Assembly (NCBI RefSeq): GCF_000745965.1
Contig: NZ_KN050790.1
Coordinates: 21,084-85,083, forward strand
DNA: 64,000 nt
From: Edaphobacter aggregans DSM 19364
Lineage (GTDB): Bacteria; Acidobacteriota; Terriglobia; Terriglobales; Acidobacteriaceae
Direction: 5' to 3'
Shown one piece after another: positions 35,915 to 43,878 of the stretch. The position numbers and the translations under genes were made by a program. The first letter of the stretch is position 1. Each line of letters begins with the position of its first letter. The notes beneath the pieces were generated by a model. The model was not told where the DNA came from. It searched no databases and worked only from the letters and a program-made list of their open reading frames with translations.

Positions 35915-36706
35915 TTGGTCATTGCCCTGTGCCTGGGGGCGTCACTTGCTTGGGCCGATTCTTTGGAACTGAAGAACGGCAGCCTGATCAAGGGCAAGTT
36001 CATGGGTGGCACGGAGAGTGAGATCAACTTCCAGGTCGGCTCGTCGGTGCAGAAGTACAACCTCGCTGACATCGTTTCTCTCAAGTTTGATTCCGAATTG
36101 GCAACACGTGACCTGCCGAAACCGTCGACGAGTTCGCTTCCTAGCGAACCGCAGCCCGCAGAGCATGCTGGCATAAAGACCCCGGCGTACGTCACCATCC
36201 CGGCAGGAACGCGTGTCTCTGTGCGCACCATCGATGCAATCGACTCCACGCAGAACCACGTAGGCGACCGCTTCGAGGCTTCCCTCGAAGAACCGCTGCG
36301 GGTAGACGGCAAGGAGATCGTCTCCAGGGATGCCGCCGTCTATGGCCGGCTGGCGGAATCGAAGGAGTCCGGAACATTCACCGGGAGATCGCAGCTACGA
36401 CTGGAACTAACGGCGCTTGTGGTCAATGGGCAGACGGTGCCGGTCGTGACGGGAGAATATGAATTGACCGGCAAGTCGCGCGGGGCGAGCACTGCAAAGA
36501 GAACAGTCGGCGGAGCGGCGGTGGGATCGATCATCGGCGCCGTCGCCGGCGGCGGCAAAGGAGCGGCGATCGGCGCGGGCGTCGGCGCGGGCGCGGGCGC
36601 CGGGTCCGAAATAATCACCAAGGGAGACCAAGTGAAGGTGCCGTCCGAGTCCCTGATCGAGTTCACGCTTCAGCAGGATGTGTCGATACCGACCCGCCGG
36701 AATTAG
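35915..36706 (+). CDS. Exported protein with glycine-zipper segment
   Basis: About 263 residues from TTG 35915. The signal peptide seems to begin earlier (FKLNCGLVIALCLGASLAWA), but no ATG, GTG or TTG exists in frame before 35915; an ATC at 35888 follows GAGAGG. The mature part starts SLELKNGSLIKGKFMGGTES, like a small beta domain reading on an mRNA-like or lipid surface, then a second domain (TIPAGTRVSVRTIDAIDSTQ) and a glycine zipper (GGAAVGSIIGAVAGGGKGAA, about 200-225). The latter part is typical of envelope proteins in Acidobacteriota. Confidence 0.7.
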   Translation: MVIALCLGASLAWADSLELKNGSLIKGKFMGGTESEINFQVGSSVQKYNLADIVSLKFDSELATRDLPKPSTSSLPSEPQPAEHAGIKTPAYVTIPAGTRVSVRTIDAIDSTQNHVGDRFEASLEEPLRVDGKEIVSRDAAVYGRLAESKESGTFTGRSQLRLELTALVVNGQTVPVVTGEYELTGKSRGASTAKRTVGGAAVGSIIGAVAGGGKGAAIGAGVGAGAGAGSEIITKGDQVKVPSESLIEFTLQQDVSIPTRRN

Positions 36707-36798
36707 TAAACGAGAGGAACCCTCGACGGGAATGTAGCGCTGCAACTTTTGGTGGCCGCGAGATCAGCAGCTAGAGCGGAAACGCCCAGAATTCGGCT

Positions 36799-37839
36799 TT
36801 ATCGCCGAAGTAAAGGAACGGACGGATTCCGAGACACGCCATAGGAGCGTTGCAACGAGCTAACGACCAGATCGGGCCGGTCCAACTGTATCCAGTGGCC
36901 GCTCCTTTCCGCGATGACGTGCTCGCCTATTCTGGAGAGTGAAACCAGCTTGCGATGCTCCCTTAACTCCGACTCAGTTGCATTCTCGGCAGAAATCACG
37001 ATCAGCGAAAGATGACCCAGCGAGGCGTAAGTGACTTCATTCATGCAAAGAGTGAGTCCAGAAAGATAGTGTGCCAGGGTCTCGAAACTTTGCGGGCGCG
37101 ACCAATGCATGCGTACCGTAGGTAAAAGTTCGCTCGGCATCTTGCTGATCTCGGCAGTGATGCGCGAGATGATGCTCTCTCCGCTGCCACCTGCCATGCG
37201 TGCGATCCATTTCGGTAGCGTCCTCGCTCCTGCCGACAGCAACATCAGAGAAAAACGAACCACACCTACTCGTGCCAGCCAGGCACCGCGTCTTGAAAGC
37301 CTGGCACCAATTGCCAATCGCTCCTTGCCTTCGGGGAGCAATGTGCGCCAATGCTCACAATCAATTGGATCCAGCAGCAGGAGCCCGACGACACGATCGG
37401 GATTTCGATAACAGTACGCAAGAGCAATCAAACTACCGAAGGAATGTGCAACCAGAATGAGCGGTCCGGCGATCTGAAGAGCGTCAATCATCTTCTCTAA
37501 TTCGGAGACTAAATTGTCGATCGTGCGCGGGGTGCGTGCAGCCTCGCTCCACCCGAAACCTGCGCGGTCATAACTGATCACGCGGGTTAACTGCGCTAAC
37601 TCCGATTGCACTGCTCTCCAATTCAGCGAAGAAGCTGCGATGCCTGATTCCAAGATGATCGTGGGCTCGCCTTCTCCTTGCGAATATGCATGCAGGTGGG
37701 CACCCGTCACGGGAACAAGCCTACCCGGCGGAGGATAGCGTCGTCGATCAATCGCTGAACCTATTGCTTGAAATAGTGCCCCAATAAGCAACACGACGAG
37801 GGGCACCGCGACCACCCAAAGTAGGACGCTCACTGTCAC
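36799..37839 (-). CDS. Membrane-anchored alpha/beta hydrolase
   Basis: About 346 residues from GTG 37839; GTG 37833, with AGGAG a few bases before it, is an alternative start. An N-terminal membrane helix (SVLLWVVAVPLVVLLIGALF) is followed by an alpha/beta hydrolase: oxyanion region ILESGIAASSLNWRAVQ, DRAGFGWSE, nucleophile elbow VAHSFGSL (Ser), an acid in LLLLDPID, and His in ERSGHWIQLDRP. Substrate unknown; the family includes lipases, esterases and lactonases. Its start overlaps the preceding lipoprotein gene, which is also hydrolase-like. Confidence 0.82.
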   Translation of the reverse strand: MTVSVLLWVVAVPLVVLLIGALFQAIGSAIDRRRYPPPGRLVPVTGAHLHAYSQGEGEPTIILESGIAASSLNWRAVQSELAQLTRVISYDRAGFGWSEAARTPRTIDNLVSELEKMIDALQIAGPLILVAHSFGSLIALAYCYRNPDRVVGLLLLDPIDCEHWRTLLPEGKERLAIGARLSRRGAWLARVGVVRFSLMLLSAGARTLPKWIARMAGGSGESIISRITAEISKMPSELLPTVRMHWSRPQSFETLAHYLSGLTLCMNEVTYASLGHLSLIVISAENATESELREHRKLVSLSRIGEHVIAERSGHWIQLDRPDLVVSSLQRSYGVSRNPSVPLLRR

Positions 37840-38591
37840 TCCTGTTCTATGGCATGCAGTATCAATAGCTCCACTTCCTGCCAAACGTCAGGATCATTGT
37901 CCATTTTTAGGTGGTCAGTGCGAAACGCCTTCTTGTACCAGGGAAGTCTGCGCATCTGCACGTCGCTATTTCGATAGTCGATTCGGCGGTTGAAGAGGAT
38001 GGCGGTGCGATTCGGATCCGTTGCGCGGATATTCTTTGCGCCGCCGATCAGCCGTCCGGTGTCCTGATAGAAGTTCGCAGCCGCTGTTACGTTTGCTGGA
38101 ATCATTTCATCTCCGCGCCCCACACTGTCAATCTGAACAGTCAGCAGCACTGGCACAGCGAGTTCGTTCAGCTGTCGTGCGAACTTTACGACTGCAGCAC
38201 CGCCGAAGCTCTGCCCGTAAAGAATAAGGCGGACAGAGCTACGCTCGAAACGGTCCAACTCGCCATTGCCGTCGCAATCCAGGCTGTGCTTGACAAACTT
38301 CAATGCCAGCCCGCGCTTAAGGTTCTCTACTGTTTCAACGTGAACTCCGTTCAGTTCAGCTTTGCGCAGCTTGGCGGCAAGGCGGCCTACGCCGACATCC
38401 TCATCCTGCCAAGAGTCGCGCCCCCCCATGAACCCGAGGATGAGAGTGTCTTCTCGGCGTAGTGGAGTAGGTGTTTGGATGTCAGAGTAACGCTGGCCGC
38501 GCCTTACGCAACCAGATAGTTCAAATAACGCAAATAGGAGCACAAACGGGGCGAGCATGCTTGATCGGGGCTTGCGAGTGAAGCCAATCAC
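37836..38591 (-). CDS. Lipoprotein with serine-hydrolase elbow and EF-hand-like loop
   Basis: A 251-residue lipoprotein (lipobox LFELSGC, lipidated Cys about residue 28). It has a nucleophile-elbow motif LILYGQSFGGAAVVKFARQL and a downstream VPVLLTVQIDSVG, suggesting an alpha/beta hydrolase fold. Between them lies DCDGNGELDRFE, a very good EF-hand calcium loop (DxDxNGxLDxxE). The C-terminus carries DHLKMDNDPDVWQEVE, where the His may complete a triad. Coupled to the downstream membrane hydrolase. Exact substrate unknown. Confidence 0.72.
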   Translation of the reverse strand: MIGFTRKPRSSMLAPFVLLFALFELSGCVRRGQRYSDIQTPTPLRREDTLILGFMGGRDSWQDEDVGVGRLAAKLRKAELNGVHVETVENLKRGLALKFVKHSLDCDGNGELDRFERSSVRLILYGQSFGGAAVVKFARQLNELAVPVLLTVQIDSVGRGDEMIPANVTAAANFYQDTGRLIGGAKNIRATDPNRTAILFNRRIDYRNSDVQMRRLPWYKKAFRTDHLKMDNDPDVWQEVELLILHAIEQE

Positions 38592-38763
38592 GGGAGTACC
38601 TGCCCGTCGAGTATTCTATGCTTTGGCTTTTCAACTCGCTCAGGAACGGCCCGCTTCTATTCCAAGAAGAGTGCTACGCCGTATAGCTTCGCCCCAAAAA
38701 CCCTCATAAAGAAGACCAGCATTGACTACTGTGACCTGCTCATGGAAAACGATCTTCTCTGAC

Positions 38764-41139
38764 CTATTTCTTGATCGCATCCTGCTGAACCTGCGGTCTC
38801 TCTGGCCACGCGTGCTTCGGATAGCGGCGCATCAGTTCTCGCCGGACCTGCGGGTAGAGGTGCTCCCAGAATCCAGCAAGGTCCGTGGTCATTTGCACCG
38901 CGCGATGATTCGGCGCAAGAAGATGGACGACGAGCGGCGTCTTATCGGGACCGATCCGCGGCGTCTCCTTCATTCCGAAGAAGTCTTGCAGGCGGGATGA
39001 AATCCACGGTGGTCTTCCCTGCTCGTAGTGAACCTTCGTCTGACGTCCATTTTTCAGGCGAATGCTGAGAGGCGCAATTTCATTGAGCAATCTGGCGTTC
39101 AGCTTTTGCTCGACGAGTGGGATGAGATTCTTAGCGGCGTCTCTCAATTCGCTGAAGCTTTGGAGGCCGAGGCACAGTTCACGGAGTGCCTTGAGGAGGT
39201 CCGGTGGCTCGAATCCGGCGAAGGCCAATCGCGCCAGAAAATATTCGAGAGTCCCTTTTTCTACAAAGTTTTCTATGCCTACCTCGAGTGCTTTCACAGC
39301 TAATAGGTCAGCAGCTTCGGTCTCCGGTGCGATGCTACGGGTCTCTTCGATAACCAGTCTGTCATAGAGCAGAGTGCTTACTCTTTCTACACGCTCCGTG
39401 ATGCGATTCCAGGCTACGGTCGACCTTTCCTCCATTCGATCGGGGAAGAGATCGAGCAGCCACTCCGGCTCGATTCTCGCGGTCATGCGGATGAGGGGCA
39501 AGGGATTTTCCTGGCGATCCTCTGCATCTAGGGCGACCATGAATTCGTAGGGAGGCGGGTCACCGGCCACCTCTGCCGAGATGCCTGTCGACAGCAGGAG
39601 CTGATTGCCCGTTCGCCGACGAGCTACACGGTCCGGAAAACCTGTCAATACGGACAGCAGCAGTGCCTCGTCGTCATGGCGGGTCTGCCGTGGCGGTCGA
39701 GCTATCCTCAGCAGTTGCCTGGTGTGCTGAAGTAAACGATGAACCTGCGGCAGATCCATGGCCTCAAGCAGATCGTTTTTATCGCTGCGGAATCCCGAGC
39801 CGAGGATTGCCGCTACCAGACATCCATCCTCTCCGACGTCTCGGTCCAACGCCTCTACGAGGATGCGGGACAAGCGTGGAGGCAGAGGAAAAGGTGCGAG
39901 GCGTTGCTCCATACCGCCGTTGGCTCCGATGCGATCGAGCAGCACCTCAGCGCTCCTAACGGCATCGGCCGGTGGAGCGCTCAGCCAATCGACGTCATTG
40001 AGATGTGCTATCTTCATCGCCCGGATGCTGAGTAAAAGCTGCGAGAGATCCGCGCGTGCGATCTCGGGCGTATCGTGCTCCGGTCGGAGCAAATAGTCTT
40101 CTTCGGAATAGAGGCGCATCACGCGGCCGGGTCCGGTGCGCCCCGCTCTTCCAGCTCGTTGTGTTGCGGACGCTTTGCTGACCCGGCCGACCTGCAGCGT
40201 CGGAAGTCCGGTCCAGGGCGAGTAGGTTGCGATACGCGCAAGACCGCTGTCGATGACCGCGGTCACTCCTTCGACAGTCACAGAGCTTTCAGCAACATTC
40301 GTCGCAAGGATAAGTTTTCTTTCCGCGGACGGCAGCACAGCGCGATCCTGCTCGACGGGTGAAAGATCCCCATGGAGAGGCAGGATAAGCAGACCAGTTC
40401 GGCGAGCGATCGTCTCACACTCGCGCATGGTGCGACGGATCTCGGCGGTGCCGGGAAGGAAGGTCAGGATGTTGCCGGCGTGGCGCTCGCTGTTCAGCAG
40501 TTCTACGGCTCTTCTTACCTGAATGTGGAGGGGTTCTGAGCAGTAAGGCAGGTGCCGGATTGACAGGTCGAACAGTCGTCCCTCGGAGCGAAGGATAGGG
40601 CAGTCTCCGAGGTATCGCGCTATCGGCGCGGCATCGAGCGTGGCAGACATCACGATAATGCGTAATTCGGGCCGGGTGCGCTGGAGGCGCTTCAAGAGAG
40701 CCAATGCGAGATCGCTCTCGAGGTGGCGCTCGTGGAATTCGTCGAGCACAATCGCATCTATGCCCTTGAGCGATGGGTCCGACAGGAGACGACGAGTGAG
40801 GATGCCCTCAGTGACAAATCGCAGACGCGTGCGCGGTCCAATCTTCTCCTCGAAACGGACTTGGTAGCCGACCGTTCCGCCAACTTCCTCGTTCAGTTCC
40901 CAGGCGACTCTTCGTGCCGCGAGGCGTGCCGCGATTCTGCGTGGCTCGAGCACGATAACTTCGCCGCTGACGAGAGCGAGAAGTGCCGGTGGAACACGGG
41001 TAGTCTTTCCCGCTCCCGGCGGCGCTTCGACAACGAGGTTGGGCGCGCGCTGCAGGGATGTAAGAAGTTCCGGCAGAATCGTGTCCACCGGAAGTGCTGG
41101 CTTTCGGCTCACTAGGTCGATCGGAACACAGCTTTTCAA
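38764..41139 (-). CDS. hrpB: ATP-dependent helicase HrpB
   Basis: A 791-residue DEAH-type helicase. Walker A is APPGAGKTT (39-47), Walker B is VLDEFHERH (DEFH at 133-136, typical for HrpB), motif III MSATLDAAP, motif VI TQRAGRAGRTGPGRVMRLYS. The long HrpB C-terminal domain is present to about residue 790 (HYEQGRPPWISSRLQDFFGM, YPKHAWPE). Length fits the family (about 800-840). HrpB-type proteins are RNA-helicase-like; their cellular role is poorly defined. 67 bases behind tex on the same strand. Confidence 0.95.
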   Translation of the reverse strand: MKSCVPIDLVSRKPALPVDTILPELLTSLQRAPNLVVEAPPGAGKTTRVPPALLALVSGEVIVLEPRRIAARLAARRVAWELNEEVGGTVGYQVRFEEKIGPRTRLRFVTEGILTRRLLSDPSLKGIDAIVLDEFHERHLESDLALALLKRLQRTRPELRIIVMSATLDAAPIARYLGDCPILRSEGRLFDLSIRHLPYCSEPLHIQVRRAVELLNSERHAGNILTFLPGTAEIRRTMRECETIARRTGLLILPLHGDLSPVEQDRAVLPSAERKLILATNVAESSVTVEGVTAVIDSGLARIATYSPWTGLPTLQVGRVSKASATQRAGRAGRTGPGRVMRLYSEEDYLLRPEHDTPEIARADLSQLLLSIRAMKIAHLNDVDWLSAPPADAVRSAEVLLDRIGANGGMEQRLAPFPLPPRLSRILVEALDRDVGEDGCLVAAILGSGFRSDKNDLLEAMDLPQVHRLLQHTRQLLRIARPPRQTRHDDEALLLSVLTGFPDRVARRRTGNQLLLSTGISAEVAGDPPPYEFMVALDAEDRQENPLPLIRMTARIEPEWLLDLFPDRMEERSTVAWNRITERVERVSTLLYDRLVIEETRSIAPETEAADLLAVKALEVGIENFVEKGTLEYFLARLAFAGFEPPDLLKALRELCLGLQSFSELRDAAKNLIPLVEQKLNARLLNEIAPLSIRLKNGRQTKVHYEQGRPPWISSRLQDFFGMKETPRIGPDKTPLVVHLLAPNHRAVQMTTDLAGFWEHLYPQVRRELMRRYPKHAWPERPQVQQDAIKK

Positions 41140-41205
41140 GCTTCGTCAATGTGGTTCCCTAGGCAACGATGGTTCAGCTCAGGCAGTCCGGAGAAACGCG
41201 AAGAT

Positions 41206-43473
41206 TCATGACACTCTCCACTTGGTCGAAAGCATGGCAAGCTTTTCGTTCATGCTGGGCTGCGATGGCGACTGATGTCCTGACTGCTTCGGCCGCTGGT
41301 TGTTCTGAGCGGATCCCATGAGAGCCTTCATGGAGAGAGCGATGCGTTTAGTTTTGACATCAGCGCTGAGGACCTTAACCTTGACGATCTGGCCTGCCTT
41401 GACGGCCTCCGAGGGTTCCTTGATGTAGCGGTTCGAGAGTTCGCTGATGTGGACGAGACCGTCCTGATGCACGCCGATGTCGACAAACGCTCCGAATTTG
41501 GTGACATTGGTGACGACGCCCTCAAGGACCATTCCCGGCTGTACGTCGGTGAACTCGCGGACAGACTCGGAGAAGCTTGGGGCAATAAACTGGTCCCGCG
41601 GATCGCGGCCGGGTTTCCGGAGTTCCTCGAGAATGTCCGTGACAGTGAAACTACCAGCGGAGAGCTGTGTTGCGTCGATCCTGGTGAGCAACTGCGGACT
41701 CTGAATGAGCACGTCGATGGGCGTGTTGAGTGATTGGGCGATCTGTTCGACCACCGAGTAAGACTCGGGGTGGACGGCAGTGCCGTCAAGTGGGTTGTCC
41801 CCATCACGGATGCGAAGGAAGCCGGCGGCCTGTTCGAAGGTCTTGGCGCCTATGCCGGGAACCTTGTTGAGCTGCGAGCGGGAGCGGAATCTTCCGTGCT
41901 CATCGCGGTAGGCAACGATGTTCAGCGCGGTGCGCTCGGTAATGCCGGCGACGTAACGCAGCAACGTCCATGACGAGGTATTGAGGTCGACGCCGACACG
42001 GTTGACGCAGCTCTCGATCACAGTCTCAAGGGACTGCTGGAGCTGACGTTGATCTACGTCGTGTTGATATTGACCGACACCGATGGATTTGGGATCGACC
42101 TTGACCAGCTCGGAGAGTGGGTCCTGAAGACGGCGCGCGATGGAGATAGCGCCGCGGACAGTGAGGTCCAGGTCGGGAAACTCCTGACGAGCGATATCGG
42201 AGGCGGAGTAGACACTGGCTCCGGACTCGGACACAGTAACCAGGAAGAGGTTGTTGAGCTGACGCTCGCGGAGGAACTCGCGGACGAAGGCGTCGGTCTC
42301 GCGAGAGGCTGTTCCGTTGCCGATGGCGATAGCGCGGACATTGTGCTTCGCGATCAAAGTGGCGAGGATATCGCTTGCGCCGGAGGCTGCACTCTTGGAG
42401 GTGTGGAGGTAGAGGACATCATTGGCGAGGAACTTGCCGGTCTCGTCGACGACCGCGATCTTGCAGCCGGTGCGCAGTCCAGGATCGATCCCGAGAACGG
42501 AGATGGGCCCCGCAGGCGCGGCCAGTAGAACGTTCTCGAGGTTATCGCGAAAGACCTGAATGGCGGCGGCGTCAGACCGCTTCTTGAGTTCGAGGCGAAT
42601 CTCGCCCTGGATCGATGGGTTCAGGAGGCGTTTCCATGAGTCGTCGATGGCGAGTTCGAGGTGTGGCGTCCAGTCACCTGTCCCGCGAAGGATGCGCGCA
42701 CGGAGCAACGAGGTGGCGCGCAAAGGCTCGAGTTCGATGAGGAAGTAGAGGACGGACTCGGTCTCGCCTCGGCGGATGGCAAGCATCCTGTGGGATGGGA
42801 TACTCTTCACTGGCTCGCGGTAGTCGTAGTACATTTTGAACTTTTCCTGCTCGTCGACCGCGTCGACGGTCTTCTTACTGACGATGATGCCCTCATCGAA
42901 CATGACCTGGCGTAAGGCCTTGCGGAGGTCGGCGTTCTCGCTGATGGTCTCGGCCACGATGTGGCGGGCGCCTTCGAGGGCGTCCTCGGCGGTAGCTACT
43001 TCTCTTTCTTCATTGATGAACGTGGCTGCGTATTCGGCGATGGGCTGGTCGGTAGGCTGCTGCGCCCAGAGATAGTCGGCCAGGGGCTCGAGGCCGCGGT
43101 CGCGCGCGATCGTGGCCTTGGTCCGGCGCTTGGGGCGGTAGGGTAGATAGAGGTCTTCGAGCTCGGACTTGTCGAAAGTAGCCTCGATGCGGGCCTTGAG
43201 TTCGTCATTGAGCTTGCCCTGCTCGAGGATGGAGGCAAGGATGGTCTCGCGGCGGCTGACGAGGTCTCGAAAGTAGCCAAGCTTCTCTTCGATGTCGCGG
43301 ATCTGAACCTCGTCGAGGTTGCCGGTGGCCTCCTTGCGATAGCGTGCAATGAAAGGGACGGTGCCGCCTTCGTTGAGCAGTTCGATGACAGCAGCAAGGG
43401 AGTGGAGAGGAAGGTTAAGAGACTGGGCGATGTGAAGAAGGATTTCGGGGGAGAGTTTCTTTGCGTCGGCCAT
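41206..43473 (-). CDS. tex: Tex family RNA-binding transcription accessory protein
   Basis: A 755-residue protein with the full Tex order: N-terminal helices (TVPFIARYRKEATGNLDEVQ), YqgF/RNase H-like domain (VLGIDPGLRTGCKIAVVDE), helix-hairpin-helix pair (LNKVPGIGAKTFEQAAGFLR), and C-terminal S1 domain (LEGVVTNVTKFGAFVDIGVH, then GLVHISELS). Tex binds nucleic acid and influences transcription and stress tolerance. Housekeeping in most bacteria. Upstream gap 43474-43878 separates it from the GWxTD gene. Confidence 0.96.
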   Translation of the reverse strand: MADAKKLSPEILLHIAQSLNLPLHSLAAVIELLNEGGTVPFIARYRKEATGNLDEVQIRDIEEKLGYFRDLVSRRETILASILEQGKLNDELKARIEATFDKSELEDLYLPYRPKRRTKATIARDRGLEPLADYLWAQQPTDQPIAEYAATFINEEREVATAEDALEGARHIVAETISENADLRKALRQVMFDEGIIVSKKTVDAVDEQEKFKMYYDYREPVKSIPSHRMLAIRRGETESVLYFLIELEPLRATSLLRARILRGTGDWTPHLELAIDDSWKRLLNPSIQGEIRLELKKRSDAAAIQVFRDNLENVLLAAPAGPISVLGIDPGLRTGCKIAVVDETGKFLANDVLYLHTSKSAASGASDILATLIAKHNVRAIAIGNGTASRETDAFVREFLRERQLNNLFLVTVSESGASVYSASDIARQEFPDLDLTVRGAISIARRLQDPLSELVKVDPKSIGVGQYQHDVDQRQLQQSLETVIESCVNRVGVDLNTSSWTLLRYVAGITERTALNIVAYRDEHGRFRSRSQLNKVPGIGAKTFEQAAGFLRIRDGDNPLDGTAVHPESYSVVEQIAQSLNTPIDVLIQSPQLLTRIDATQLSAGSFTVTDILEELRKPGRDPRDQFIAPSFSESVREFTDVQPGMVLEGVVTNVTKFGAFVDIGVHQDGLVHISELSNRYIKEPSEAVKAGQIVKVKVLSADVKTKRIALSMKALMGSAQNNQRPKQSGHQSPSQPSMNEKLAMLSTKWRVS

Positions 43474-43694
43474 AGGTTACTCTTCGTATCGTAGCGGCAA
43501 AGAATCTGGAAAACGTGCCAAGTCGAGTTTGTCTCCGGGGAACGGGCTCGTGCCTTATGTCCCTGCTTCTCTGCCACCTGACAGGCGGAAGCTAGACCTC
43601 GCCTCGCTCCAACCTATCCTTGCCGAGGCCAATCAGGCGGTAGGAGGCCAGAGGGTTGACCTCCTCTCCCCGACCTGAATCACTTCTTTTACTG
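43474..43694. other. Intergenic upstream of tex
   Basis: About 220 bases with the likely tex promoter on the minus strand. No gene recognised before the tRNA-Lys-like repeat that follows. Confidence 0.4.
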
Positions 43695-43729
43695 GACAGG
43701 TTGAAGGGTCGATTCCTTCCGGGTCCACA
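43695..43729 (+). repeat. Degenerate tRNA-Lys-like attachment repeat
   Basis: GACAGGTTGAAGG-TCGATTCCTTCCG-GTCCAC repeats the variable loop, T arm and acceptor strand of the tRNA-Lys fragment at 29147, with two substitutions and one missing C. The following bases (ATCTTACC and ATCTATCC) are also alike. With the first copy it brackets about 14.5 kb. The rest of 43730-43878 has no gene. Confidence 0.7.
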
Positions 43730-43878
43730 TCTTACCTCAATAAACTGAGCAACTTATAGGGTCGATGGAGAGTCACTCCTTGCCCTACGAGTCTCGAGTG
43801 GTTGTTCTGATGGATGTTAGCTAATGGGCGAGGCAGCGGCTGTTGGTACAAATAGGTCTCTGTAATTGAGGTGGTGTG

